A DNA stretch of 64,000 nucleotides from JBPRGG01 sp051418075 (GTDB lineage: Bacteria > Bacteroidota > Bacteroidia > Cytophagales > Cyclobacteriaceae): contig JBPRGG010000072.1 in the NCBI GenBank assembly GCA_051418075.1, positions 28,607-92,606 of the forward strand, in the 5' to 3' direction. The position numbers and the translations under genes were made by a program. Positions 8,739 through 17,111 of the stretch are shown here, in pieces (position 1 is the stretch's first letter; each line of letters opens with the position of its first letter). The notes beneath the pieces were generated by a model that ran no database searches, was not told where the DNA came from, and saw nothing but the letters and a program-made list of their open reading frames with translations.

Positions 8739-9965
8739 CTATGCCACTTTGAGCTTGTCAAATTTTGACTTTTCTAATTTTTCCTCGGCATAATCCCTGG
8801 TGATCTTGAAATCCTTCACTTCTTTGTTGGAAGGTAATTCAAACATAGCATCGGTAACTATAGCTTCACAAATGGACCTTAATCCCCTGGCTCCCAATTT
8901 GAATTGCATGGCTTTTTCCACAATGTAGTCTAAAGCTTCCGGTTCGAATTCAAGCTCAATGTCTTCCATCTCAAACAGTTTTTTATATTGTTTGGTCAGC
9001 GCATTTTTAGGAGTGGTCAGAATTAATCTCAATATGTCCTTACCTAATGGATTCAGGTAGGTGAGTACCGGTAAACGCCCGATTAATTCAGGGATCAGAC
9101 CAAATGATCTCAGATCCTGGGCTGTAATATATTTAAGCAGGTTTTCTTTATCGATTTTTTCAATATTTTTATCAGCAGAAAATCCTAAAGGTCTGGTATT
9201 AAGTCTTTTGGCAATTGCTTTATCAATACCATCAAAGGCACCACCGCATATAAACAGGATGTTTTCTGTATTTACTGAAATCATTTTTTGATCAGGGTGT
9301 TTTCGTCCTCCCTGGGGAGGTACATTTACGGACGTTCCTTCCAGTAATTTTAATAAAGCCTGTTGCACACCTTCACCGCTTACATCTCTGGTAATAGAAG
9401 GGTTATCTGACTTTCGGGCAATCTTATCAATCTCGTCAATATAGACAATGCCTCGTTCTGCTGCTTCCACTTCATAGTTGGCAGCCTGTAAAAGGCGGGT
9501 TAAAATGCTTTCCACGTCTTCACCCACATAACCTGCTTCTGTAAGTACCGTAGCATCAGCTATACAGAAGGGTACTTGCAACAGATTAGCCAGGGTACGG
9601 GCCAGATAAGTTTTTCCGGTACCTGTTTCACCAACCATTATGATGTTGGATTTTTCAATGACCACATCATCATCATCAGCTTTTTTCTGCATCAACCTTT
9701 TATAATGATTGTAGACTGCCACGGAAATCACTCGTTTAGCTTCATCCTGACCTACTACAAATTCATCCAGATATTTTTTCATATCCATGGGTTTGATCAG
9801 GCTGAATTTAGGAGAGGAGCTTTTGTTTTTTGTCTTCAGCTCTTCCGTCAGGATCTGCTGGGCCTGGCTGATACATCTGTCGCAAATATGTGCATGAATG
9901 CCAGAAACCATCAGGTCTACATCTTTTTTGTTCCTTCCGCAAAATGAGCAAGTTACTTGTGCCAT
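8739..9965 (-). CDS. clpX: ATP-dependent Clp protease ATP-binding subunit ClpX
   Basis: A 408-residue AAA+ unfoldase that recognises tagged proteins and feeds them into ClpP. The N-terminal zinc domain has Cys6, Cys9, Cys28 and Cys31. Walker A is GETGTGKT near residue 112 and Walker B is IVYIDEID near residue 172. GYVGEDVES (pore-loop region), sensor motifs and LGARGLRSI (sensor 2) follow. The length is normal. It starts 12 bases after clpP ends, so the two form an operon. Confidence 0.97.
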   Translation of the reverse strand: MAQVTCSFCGRNKKDVDLMVSGIHAHICDRCISQAQQILTEELKTKNKSSSPKFSLIKPMDMKKYLDEFVVGQDEAKRVISVAVYNHYKRLMQKKADDDDVVIEKSNIIMVGETGTGKTYLARTLANLLQVPFCIADATVLTEAGYVGEDVESILTRLLQAANYEVEAAERGIVYIDEIDKIARKSDNPSITRDVSGEGVQQALLKLLEGTSVNVPPQGGRKHPDQKMISVNTENILFICGGAFDGIDKAIAKRLNTRPLGFSADKNIEKIDKENLLKYITAQDLRSFGLIPELIGRLPVLTYLNPLGKDILRLILTTPKNALTKQYKKLFEMEDIELEFEPEALDYIVEKAMQFKLGARGLRSICEAIVTDAMFELPSNKEVKDFKITRDYAEEKLEKSKFDKLKVA

Positions 9966-9977
9966 ATAATAAATATA

Positions 9978-10646
9978 CTATTTTCTTTCTAAAACTTCAT
10001 CAATTAATCCATATTCTTTAGCCTCCGGTGCTCTCATCCAGTAATCGCGATCTGAATCTTTTTGAATTTGTTCTGGAGATTGACCAGTATGTTTAGCCAG
10101 GATTTCATGCAATTCTTGCTTGATGATCAAAATTTGTTTGGCTGTAATTTCTACATCTGAGGCTTGTCCTGCGGCACCACCTAAAGGTTGATGAATCATT
10201 ATACGGGCATGAGGCAAAGCCGATCGCTTATCTTTTGTACCTCCGGTAAGCAGAATAGCTCCCATAGAGGCGGCCAGACCGGTACATATGGTAGCTACAT
10301 CCGGATTCACATATTGCATTGTGTCATAGATCCCCATACCAGCATATACGGATCCGCCCGGTGAATTGATATACATATATATGTCCTTTTTGGCATCAGT
10401 GGAATCAAGGAACAATAACTGGGCCGTAAGTATATTAGCAATATGATCATCAATGGGAAGTCCCACAAACACGATCCTGTCCATGATCAGACGGGAAAAA
10501 ACATCGATTTCACGAAAATTGGTAGGCCTTTCTTCAATGACAGAACGGGTCATACTTTCCACCCGGTGGATATATTGGTCTACAGCCAGACTATTGATTC
10601 TTTGGTCCTTTACGGCATACTTTTTAAATTCTTCCTTGTCGATCAT
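9978..10646 (-). CDS. clpP: ATP-dependent Clp protease proteolytic subunit ClpP
   Basis: A 222-residue serine protease that forms the tetradecameric ClpP barrel. The catalytic triad is visible as Ser127 (GLAASMGA), His152 (MIHQPLGG) and Asp201 (SDRDYWM), with spacings like those of E. coli ClpP. The oxyanion-loop motif NSPGGSV is at 94-100. It is the promoter-proximal gene of the clpP-clpX pair. A terminator separates it from tig upstream, so the order tig-clpP-clpX is conserved but probably not one transcript. Confidence 0.97.
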   Translation of the reverse strand: MIDKEEFKKYAVKDQRINSLAVDQYIHRVESMTRSVIEERPTNFREIDVFSRLIMDRIVFVGLPIDDHIANILTAQLLFLDSTDAKKDIYMYINSPGGSVYAGMGIYDTMQYVNPDVATICTGLAASMGAILLTGGTKDKRSALPHARIMIHQPLGGAAGQASDVEITAKQILIIKQELHEILAKHTGQSPEQIQKDSDRDYWMRAPEAKEYGLIDEVLERK

Positions 10647-10681
10647 CTTATTTTTAATTTACTTTAATATAATACAAAAAT

Positions 10682-10710
10682 AAAAAAAAAGCCCTTTGAT
10701 AAAAGGACTT
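10682..10710 (-). terminator. Rho-independent terminator after tig
   Basis: On the minus strand an 8-bp stem (AGTCCTTT pairing with AAAGGGCT, one G-U pair, four-base loop) is followed by a run of nine T. It lies between the end of tig and the start of clpP. Confidence 0.8.
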
Positions 10711-10734
10711 TCTGTATAACAAAAAAAATATCTG

Positions 10735-12063
10735 TTAGTTCATCGCTAATTTCTTAAATTCTTCCATATCCACTTTTTTCTCGTTCAGGCTTACTTTTTC
10801 CCGCACATGACTGATTACCTTCTCATTTTTCAGCTGTTCCTGAAGGTTCATATAATTTTTTCCGTTTTCTGCCTGCAGATAATTCTGGGCAAAGGCATCC
10901 AGTTGGTCACCCATTTGTTGGGCAGACAACCCGGATTGTTGAAAGTAATTAGCGATCAAAGCTTTAGCCCGCTCATTAATTTCTTCATGCTCCACCTTGA
11001 TATCATTTTCCTCTGCTATTTTGTTTTTGATCAGGTTCCATTTCATATCTTTCTTGAAATTTTCATACTCCTTATCTACCTCCTCCGCGGTGAGTTTCTG
11101 ATCAGTTTTTAGCAGCCATTTTTTCAGGAATTTATTAGGTAGTTCAATTTCCGTATCTGCCACTAATTTATCTTTAATGGTTTTTTGCAACAGATATTCA
11201 CTTTCCTGCTTATAGGATTCCTTAATATTTTCCTCTATTTTGTCTCTGAGTTCTGCTTCTGTTTTTACCTGATCAGGCCCAAAAATACCATCAAAGAATT
11301 CCTGATTTATTTCGGCCGGAATGCGACGGTTGATCAGGTTGATTTTAAAGGAGTATTCACCTTCATAATCCTTGATCTCGGCTTCAGGTTTGTCCAGCAA
11401 CATAGCAATCACTGAATCTTTCTCAAAGGTTTTACGGATATCAAATACAATTTCATCATTGACTTTCATGCCAATAAATTTTGCCCTTTCCGATTCCACT
11501 ACTTCATCGATAGAGATGGCCGTAGACCTTTCAATATCACCATTTACCTGGTTCAGGTCTCCATTAAGGTAATCTCCTGCCTCACTGATTTCAGGGTTCT
11601 CTGTTTTGGCATGTTGATTTCTTATATTCTCTAAAGTTTCTTCAATCTGTTTTTCATCTACCTCTATTTCATAGTAATCCAGATTCTCCGGAAACTGATA
11701 GGAAAATTCATCTGCCAGCCCTACTTCGTATTCAAACTCAAATTCTTTTTGAGTATCGAAATCAATTTCTCCTGCTTTTTCTTCTTTGGGAATGGGGTCT
11801 CCCAATAGTTTCAGATTATTTTCATTAATATAATCATTTAAAGAATGGGTAAGAATATGATTCAATTCTTCTACCAGGACGGATTTGCCATACATCTTAT
11901 TCATCAGAGACACGGGCACTTTTCCTGGTCTGAAGCCTTTTATATTGGCTTTTTTACTATATTCTTTTAGTTTTTTTTGTACAGAAGGTTTATAATCATC
12001 TTCGCTTAACTTGATCTTAATTGAAGCTTCTGTGGCAGAATTTTTATCTAATGTAATGTCCAA
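10735..12063 (-). CDS. tig: Trigger factor (ribosome-associated chaperone)
   Basis: A 442-residue chaperone that binds the ribosome exit tunnel. The N-terminal ribosome-binding domain has the signature GFRPGKVP near residue 43. A PPIase-like middle and a long helical C-terminal region follow. The start codon is TTG at 12063-12061; it gives the usual family N terminus, and no in-frame ATG lies at an equivalent site. The middle region lacks an obvious FKBP active site, as is common for trigger factors of Bacteroidota. It is followed by a terminator and then clpP-clpX. Confidence 0.93.
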   Translation of the reverse strand: MDITLDKNSATEASIKIKLSEDDYKPSVQKKLKEYSKKANIKGFRPGKVPVSLMNKMYGKSVLVEELNHILTHSLNDYINENNLKLLGDPIPKEEKAGEIDFDTQKEFEFEYEVGLADEFSYQFPENLDYYEIEVDEKQIEETLENIRNQHAKTENPEISEAGDYLNGDLNQVNGDIERSTAISIDEVVESERAKFIGMKVNDEIVFDIRKTFEKDSVIAMLLDKPEAEIKDYEGEYSFKINLINRRIPAEINQEFFDGIFGPDQVKTEAELRDKIEENIKESYKQESEYLLQKTIKDKLVADTEIELPNKFLKKWLLKTDQKLTAEEVDKEYENFKKDMKWNLIKNKIAEENDIKVEHEEINERAKALIANYFQQSGLSAQQMGDQLDAFAQNYLQAENGKNYMNLQEQLKNEKVISHVREKVSLNEKKVDMEEFKKLAMN

Positions 12064-12112
12064 AGTTGTAAAAATTTAAGATTTTAAAACTTAATTCAGC
12101 AAATGAATTAAA

Positions 12113-12142
12113 AACCCTCAACTACCTGCGTAATCGAGGGTT
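12113..12142 (-). terminator. Terminator after tRNA-Leu
   Basis: AACCCTC (12113-12119) pairs with GAGGGTT (12136-12142), and on the minus strand a T-rich tail follows. It lies just after the tRNA 3' end and before tig, so it ends the tRNA transcript. Confidence 0.7.
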
Positions 12143-12149
12143 AGAAGCG

Positions 12150-12231
12150 TGCGGATGGAGGGACTCGAACCCCCATGCCTCGCGGCGCTAGATCCTAAGT
12201 CTAGTGCGTCTACCAATTTCGCCACATCCGC
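12150..12231 (-). tRNA. tRNA-Leu (anticodon UAG)
   Basis: Read on the minus strand, this is an 82-base class II tRNA. The acceptor stem is GCGGATG/CATCCGC, the D arm carries TTGGTAGACGC, the anticodon stem is CTAGA/TCTAG with loop CTTAGGA (anticodon TAG), a variable arm follows, and the T arm contains GGTTCGAGTCC. The anticodon reads CUA and, with wobble, other CUN leucine codons. The discriminator base is A. CCA is not encoded and must be added enzymatically. Confidence 0.96.
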
Positions 12232-12295
12232 TGTTTACAGGTCTGATAGAACTGCTTCATTAAGCAAAACAGTCCTCTTCCCGAAAATCAGGTTG

Positions 12296-12303
12296 CAAAG
12301 ATA
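12296..12303 (-). promoter_or_regulatory. Candidate -7 box for tRNA-Leu
   Basis: On the minus strand TATCTTTG matches TAnnTTTG. It lies about 65 bases before the mature tRNA 5' end, leaving a plausible precursor leader. The -33 element is weak. Confidence 0.45.
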
Positions 12304-12370
12304 AATATTTTATGGTAATTTCCAATCTCGCCAACTTCATTTTTTAATGAGAAAATACTTATTATCAAAA

Positions 12371-12378
12371 TAATTTTG
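12371..12378 (+). promoter_or_regulatory. Candidate -7 box upstream of the 22-codon frame
   Basis: TAATTTTG matches TAnnTTTG and lies 27 bases before the ATG at 12406. No good TTTG -33 box is seen, so it may be chance in AT-rich DNA. Confidence 0.25.
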
Positions 12379-12405
12379 TATATTAATAAATTATTTTTTT
12401 ATTTA

Positions 12406-12474
12406 ATGAAAGGAAGATTGATAATACCTCTTTTTTCGTTATTACTTGTAGAAGTTAGTTTTGGCAATGAATAA
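12406..12474 (+). CDS. Possible 22-residue leader peptide
   Basis: ATG 12406 opens 22 codons ending in TAA at 12472-12474. The peptide has a charged start (MKGR), a hydrophobic core (LIIPLFSLLLVEV) and ends SFGNE, so it resembles a bare signal peptide or a small membrane peptide. It lies about 100 bases upstream of rel. It could be a true small gene, the remnant of a lost exported protein, or chance. There is no direct evidence of translation. Confidence 0.2.
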   Translation: MKGRLIIPLFSLLLVEVSFGNE

Positions 12475-12484
12475 AAAGTCAACA

Positions 12485-12513
12485 TTTTTAGTATGTTTTA
12501 GGTATTATTTTTG
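12485..12513 (+). promoter_or_regulatory. Candidate promoter for rel
   Basis: TATTTTTG at 12506-12513 matches the -7 consensus, and TTTT at 12485-12488 lies 17 bases upstream in the -33 position (consensus TTTG). The implied leader is about 55 bases. A second matching box, TAGTTTTG, is at 12456-12463. Confidence 0.45.
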
Positions 12514-12573
12514 TACCGGTATCCTTATTAAAATCTACATTAAGTTGATAAGCCCCAAAAGGTGGAATAGCAT

Positions 12574-14778
12574 ATGGTGACGATTGATGTTGAAGAAGAA
12601 AAAAAAGAAATACTAAGAAGATATAGAACATTATTACGACACGCCAAACCTTTTCTGAAGAATGGTGATGCGAAAATAATAAAAAGAGCCTTTAATACTT
12701 CCCTGGAAGCCCACAGAGGGATGCGTAGAAGGTCCGGAGAACCTTATATATACCATCCTCTGGCAGTAGCACAAATCTCAGTGGATGAAATTGGATTGGG
12801 TACCACTTCTATTATTGCAGCTTTGTTGCATGATGTCGTGGAAGACACCGAAATGGAATTGGAAGATGTGGAAAGGGATTTTGGAATTAAAATTGCCAAA
12901 ATCATTGATGGCCTGACTAAAATATCCGGCGTATTTGAATATGGCAGCTCGGAGCAGGCTGAAAACTTCCGTAAAATGCTGCTGACCTTATCCGAAGACG
13001 TAAGGGTGATCCTGGTGAAATTGGCCGATCGCCTGCACAATATGCGTACCCTGGACAGTATGCCCAGACACAAGCAATTACGCATTGCTTCGGAAACCAT
13101 GTATTTGTATGCTCCACTGGCCCATAGATTGGGGTTGTATGCTATCAAATCAGAACTGGAAGATCTTTACCTGAAATACACCGATGGGGAGACTTATCGT
13201 AGTATTGTAGATAATATCAATGCCACCAAAGCAGCCCGTGATAAGTTTATCCGGAGTTTTATCAGCCCCATCCAAAGAGAATTAAATAACCACGGATTTG
13301 ACTTCGTGATCAAAGGCAGGCCCAAATCGGTATTTTCCATTTGGGAAAAAATGAAAAAACAGAATATACCTTTTGAAGAAGTATATGACCTTTTTGCCAT
13401 AAGGATCATTCTGGATACCAGTCCTGAAAATGAAAAGGCGGCCTGCTGGCAGGTATATTCCATTGTGACAGACTTTTATAAGCCTAATCCGGACCGGCTG
13501 AGAGACTGGATCAGTACCCCCAAAGCCAATGGATATGAATCCTTGCATACCACAGTTATGAGTAAAACCGGCATGTGGGTGGAAGTGCAGATTCGTACCA
13601 AAAGAATGGATGAAATTGCCGAAAAAGGGTATGCTGCCCACTGGAAGTACAAAGACAATTCCAATCAGGCTTCCCAACTGGAGCAGTGGATCAGAAAAGT
13701 AAGGGATATGCTGGAACAAAATGATTCCAGTGCCATAGAGTTTGTGGATGATTTCCGGTCCAACTTGTTTAATGAGGAAGTATTTGTATTTACCCCCAAA
13801 GGAGAACTTAAAATATTACCCTATGGATCCACAGCCCTGGATTTTGCCTTTGAAATCCATACGGAAATAGGCTCTAAATGTCTTGGGGCTAAGGTAAATC
13901 AAAAACTGGTTCCCCTCAATTATAAGCTGAAGAATGGAGACCAGATCGAGATCCTTACCTCCAATAAGCAAAAACCCAGTGAGGACTGGTTGAGATTGGT
14001 TGTAACCACCAAAGCCAAATCAAAAATCAAGGATGCCTTAAAAGAAGATCGGAAATTGGCCGCCCTGGATGGTAAGGAAATTGTTGTGCGCAAGCTTAAA
14101 CAGATAAAAACAGACCCCAATCCGGAGGTACTTAATCAATTGTGCTCTTATTTTAATGCCAAATCCCACCTTGACTTTTATTTCAAGGTCGGTAAGGGCT
14201 ACATTGATCAGAAGGATATTAAGAAATTCAGGGATGGAAAAACCCATCAGAGTAAGCGACTTACCCGCATTTCCGATGCAAAAACCTTTGAAAAGGAAAT
14301 TTCTAAGGCTACCGGAAATGTCAGGGATATGCTGCTGATAGGGGAGGATATGAATGTGGTGGATTACACCCTGGCCAAATGTTGCGGTCCCATCCCGGGA
14401 GATGATGTCTTTGGTTTTGTCACAGTGAATGAAGGTATCAAGATCCATAGAACCAATTGCCCCAATGCAGTGGAATTATTATCCAACCATGGCCACCGGG
14501 TGATCAAAGCCAAATGGACTTCCCAGCAAAAAATTGCCTTTTTGGCAGGAATAAAAATTATTGGTACCGACCGGGTAGGGCTGATCAGTGATGTCACCAA
14601 GATCATTTCCAGTGAGCTTAAGGTAAATATCCGCTCAGTCACATTTGACACCGATAACGGGATCTTTGATGGAAACATTATGCTATATGTCAATGATACG
14701 AATCAACTGGACTTCCTGATTTCCAAGCTGGAAAAGGTGAATGGTGTGGTGAATGTAAACCGTTACGATCTGAAATAA
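12574..14778 (+). CDS. Bifunctional (p)ppGpp synthetase/hydrolase of the Rel/SpoT family
   Basis: A 734-residue stringent-response enzyme. The HD hydrolase domain is intact (YHPLAVAQI; LLHDVVEDTE near residue 88; LADRLHNMRTL near residue 150). The synthetase domain has its key motifs (YDLFAIRII near residue 272, STPKANGYESLHTTV near residue 312, VEVQIRTKRMDEIAEKG). A TGS domain (VFTPKGELKILPYGSTALDFAFE near residue 408), a zinc-type motif with AKCCGPIPGDDVFGFV near residue 605 and a C-terminal ACT domain follow. Both activities should therefore be present. It is monocistronic by appearance, divergent from the tRNA, and precedes the fur-STAS-purA group. Confidence 0.96.
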   Translation: MVTIDVEEEKKEILRRYRTLLRHAKPFLKNGDAKIIKRAFNTSLEAHRGMRRRSGEPYIYHPLAVAQISVDEIGLGTTSIIAALLHDVVEDTEMELEDVERDFGIKIAKIIDGLTKISGVFEYGSSEQAENFRKMLLTLSEDVRVILVKLADRLHNMRTLDSMPRHKQLRIASETMYLYAPLAHRLGLYAIKSELEDLYLKYTDGETYRSIVDNINATKAARDKFIRSFISPIQRELNNHGFDFVIKGRPKSVFSIWEKMKKQNIPFEEVYDLFAIRIILDTSPENEKAACWQVYSIVTDFYKPNPDRLRDWISTPKANGYESLHTTVMSKTGMWVEVQIRTKRMDEIAEKGYAAHWKYKDNSNQASQLEQWIRKVRDMLEQNDSSAIEFVDDFRSNLFNEEVFVFTPKGELKILPYGSTALDFAFEIHTEIGSKCLGAKVNQKLVPLNYKLKNGDQIEILTSNKQKPSEDWLRLVVTTKAKSKIKDALKEDRKLAALDGKEIVVRKLKQIKTDPNPEVLNQLCSYFNAKSHLDFYFKVGKGYIDQKDIKKFRDGKTHQSKRLTRISDAKTFEKEISKATGNVRDMLLIGEDMNVVDYTLAKCCGPIPGDDVFGFVTVNEGIKIHRTNCPNAVELLSNHGHRVIKAKWTSQQKIAFLAGIKIIGTDRVGLISDVTKIISSELKVNIRSVTFDTDNGIFDGNIMLYVNDTNQLDFLISKLEKVNGVVNVNRYDLK

Positions 14779-14791
14779 CCTCCAGGCTTCA

Positions 14792-14823
14792 TTTTCCCAA
14801 TCTGATATTTTATGATATATTTG
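14792..14823 (+). promoter_or_regulatory. Candidate promoter for the fur-STAS-purA group
   Basis: TATATTTG at 14816-14823 is a full match to TAnnTTTG. A TTTTC tract at 14792-14796 sits about 20 bases upstream, where TTTG is expected. The start codon at 14857 follows after a leader of roughly 25-30 bases. Confidence 0.5.
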
Positions 14824-14856
14824 TTCAGGCTTACGAGCAAATGAAAGAGAATTGAA

Positions 14857-15324
14857 ATGGCATTAAATTCAACAGTTTTCCAAGAAGTAAAAAAAATATT
14901 TACCGCCTATCTGGAAAATAAAGGTTTACGGAAGACCCCGGAGAGATTTGCAATCCTGGAAGAAATTTATACCCGAAATGGTCATTTTGATGTAGAATCG
15001 CTTTACATCAGCATGAAGAATAAAAAATATAGGGTAAGCAGGGCTACCGTGTATAATACTTTAGACCTACTAGTAGAATGTGACCTGGTCAGCAAGCACC
15101 AATTTGGGAAAAATCTGGCTCAATATGAGAAATCATATGGATTTAAACAGCATGATCATTTAATCTGTACAGAATGTCACAAGGTGGTAGAATTTTGTGA
15201 TCCCCGAATTCATAATATCCAAACCATGGTAGGAGAATTGCTGAATTTCAAGATATTGCATCACTCCCTCAACTTATATGGTGTCTGCGGGGATTGTCAG
15301 GCGAAACTTTCAAACCAAAAATGA
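14857..15324 (+). CDS. Fur-family transcriptional regulator
   Basis: A 155-residue metal- or peroxide-responsive repressor. The winged helix covers about residues 8-90 (RKTPERFAILEEIY; YRVSRATVYNTLDLLVECDLV as recognition region). The dimerisation part has HDHLICTECHKVVEF, with the regulatory His site and a first CxxC at residues 107-110, and a second CxxC (VCGDC) near the C terminus for structural zinc. Whether it senses iron, zinc or peroxide cannot be decided from sequence. It overlaps the STAS gene by four bases (ATGA), so the two are translationally coupled, and purA follows directly. Confidence 0.93.
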   Translation: MALNSTVFQEVKKIFTAYLENKGLRKTPERFAILEEIYTRNGHFDVESLYISMKNKKYRVSRATVYNTLDLLVECDLVSKHQFGKNLAQYEKSYGFKQHDHLICTECHKVVEFCDPRIHNIQTMVGELLNFKILHHSLNLYGVCGDCQAKLSNQK

Positions 15325-15668
15325 AATATAAACATGAAATTAAGGAAGATGTTGTGATCTTGCATCTGGAAGGTGATCTGATCGGCGAGAATCAGGGCAC
15401 TGAAATTATTGAAATGATCAATGATTTTTTAAATGAGGATATCAGGCTGGCAGCAGTTGATATTTCCCAGCTCCGTTACATAAATAGTAGTGGCATTGGT
15501 GTGTTGATCACCATACTTACTAAATTCAGAAATAAAGAAGGGGAAGTTGTATTGATAAAACCGTCAGAACAGGTCAAAAAACTGTTAATTATTACGAAAT
15601 TAAACTCTATTTTTACAATTGTAGAAAATAAAGCAGAAGCGATAAAAGTCTTGAAAAAAAATAAATAA
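15321..15668 (+). CDS. STAS-domain protein (anti-sigma-factor antagonist type)
   Basis: A 115-residue single STAS domain. I start it at ATG 15321, giving a 4-base overlap with the Fur gene; a longer frame from 15294 would overlap more. The core motif DISQLRYINSSGIGVLITI around residues 52-70 carries the serine normally phosphorylated in SpoIIAA-type antagonists. It could regulate an anti-sigma factor by partner switching or act as a scaffold. No anti-sigma kinase or phosphatase is nearby. The stop codon overlaps the purA start by one base. Confidence 0.88.
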   Translation: MKYKHEIKEDVVILHLEGDLIGENQGTEIIEMINDFLNEDIRLAAVDISQLRYINSSGIGVLITILTKFRNKEGEVVLIKPSEQVKKLLIITKLNSIFTIVENKAEAIKVLKKNK

Positions 15669-16951
15669 TGAAAATCAATATTCTTTTAGGATTACAATGG
15701 GGAGATGAAGGAAAAGGTAAAGTGGTAGATTACCTTGCTCCTAAATATGAATTAATTGCCAGGTTTCAGGGAGGCCCCAATGCAGGACATACCCTTGAAT
15801 TTGATGGGATCAAACATGTGTTACATCAGATCCCGTCTGGAATCTTTCGTCAGAATATTAAAAACATTATTGGTAATGGTGTAGTGCTGGATCCGGTCAT
15901 TCTTAAAAAAGAAATTGAATCCCTGAGGCAATATAACCTGAATGTGCAGGACAACTTGTTCATTTCCAAAAAGGCTCAGCTTATTTTACCTACCCATCGC
16001 CTGTTAGATGCGGCTTACGAACATTCAAAAGGTTTAAACAAGATTGGCTCCACCCTGAAAGGGATCGGTCCGGCCTATGAAGATAAAATTGCCCGTCTGG
16101 GTTTAAGGGTAGGAGATATTTTAGCCCCTGATTTCAATCATAAATACCAACAGCTGGTAGAAAAGCATATTGGCATACTTAATTACTATAAGTTCGAATA
16201 TGACCTGGTAGATATAGAGCATGAATTTCTGAAAGCGATAGAATACCTGAAGGATTTTAACCTGGTGGAGGCTGAGCAGGTAATAAATCAAGCAATACGT
16301 AGTGGTGAAAAAGTATTGGCAGAAGGCGCACAGGGCTCTTTGCTGGATATAGATTTCGGCAGTTATCCTTTTGTGACCAGTTCTAATACCATGGCATCCG
16401 GTGCCTGTAGTGGTTTAGGAGTGGCTCCTCGGCACATAGGCGAAGTTTTTGGTATCTTTAAAGCCTATTGTACCAGAGTAGGCAGCGGCCCTTTTCCCAC
16501 AGAGCTTTTTGATCAAACTGGTGAACATCTTCGTAAGATGGGTAATGAATTCGGCTCCACTACCGGAAGAGCCCGCCGTTGTGGCTGGCTGGACCTGGTA
16601 GCCTTAAAGTATACTATCATGGTTAATGGCGTAACCCAATTGTTTATGATGAAGGCAGATGTACTCAATGATTTTGAACAGATCAAGGTTTGCACACATT
16701 ATAAACTTGAAGACGGCACCATTACCGACCAGATGCCATATGATCTGATGCAAAAAAAGATCGAGCCGGTTTTTCATACTTTAAAAGGGTGGAACCGTAG
16801 TTTGAAAGGTTTCTCCAGTTATGAAGAATTGCCAGATGAGTTATTGGCCTATGTAGATTACCTGGAAAAGGCACTGGAAGTACCGGTAAATATCATATCC
16901 ACCGGCCCAGATCGCAGCCAGACTATCATCAGAAAGGCCGTATTGGCCTGA
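15668..16951 (+). CDS. purA: Adenylosuccinate synthetase
   Basis: A 427-residue GTP-dependent enzyme converting IMP and aspartate to adenylosuccinate, the first step from IMP to AMP. The N-terminal signature QWGDEGKGKVVD holds the catalytic Asp. GPNAGHTLEFDG carries the catalytic His; GSTLKGIGPAYEDK and GTRVG-like VGSGPFPTEL also match the family. The length is normal. Its ATG shares one base with the STAS stop codon, so translation is probably coupled to the Fur-family and STAS genes. Confidence 0.97.
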   Translation: MKINILLGLQWGDEGKGKVVDYLAPKYELIARFQGGPNAGHTLEFDGIKHVLHQIPSGIFRQNIKNIIGNGVVLDPVILKKEIESLRQYNLNVQDNLFISKKAQLILPTHRLLDAAYEHSKGLNKIGSTLKGIGPAYEDKIARLGLRVGDILAPDFNHKYQQLVEKHIGILNYYKFEYDLVDIEHEFLKAIEYLKDFNLVEAEQVINQAIRSGEKVLAEGAQGSLLDIDFGSYPFVTSSNTMASGACSGLGVAPRHIGEVFGIFKAYCTRVGSGPFPTELFDQTGEHLRKMGNEFGSTTGRARRCGWLDLVALKYTIMVNGVTQLFMMKADVLNDFEQIKVCTHYKLEDGTITDQMPYDLMQKKIEPVFHTLKGWNRSLKGFSSYEELPDELLAYVDYLEKALEVPVNIISTGPDRSQTIIRKAVLA

Positions 16952-17111
16952 TCTTTATGATGGGCTCGACTTGAATATTCTGTTTTCTGGCAACCCTTTT
17001 TCCTCTTTTTTTCCTATAAAATATTTAAAAAGTGAATGACGTAAGAAAATGGTCATTATTGCTTTGGGGAGCTACAGGTATGTATCTATATTGCCGGTAA
17101 ATTGTGGTGTT

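Larger units (their letters stand above)
12232..12573. other. Intergenic region between tRNA-Leu and rel
   Basis: About 340 AT-rich bases between divergent transcription units. It holds a -7 box for the tRNA on the minus strand, three TAnnTTTG-like boxes on the plus strand (12371-12378, 12456-12463, 12506-12513), and one 22-codon open frame (12406-12474). No structured RNA is evident. Confidence 0.6.

Noticed and set aside
13282..13719. 145-codon minus-strand frame inside rel
   Set aside because: Antisense shadow of the conserved synthetase domain; no independent support.
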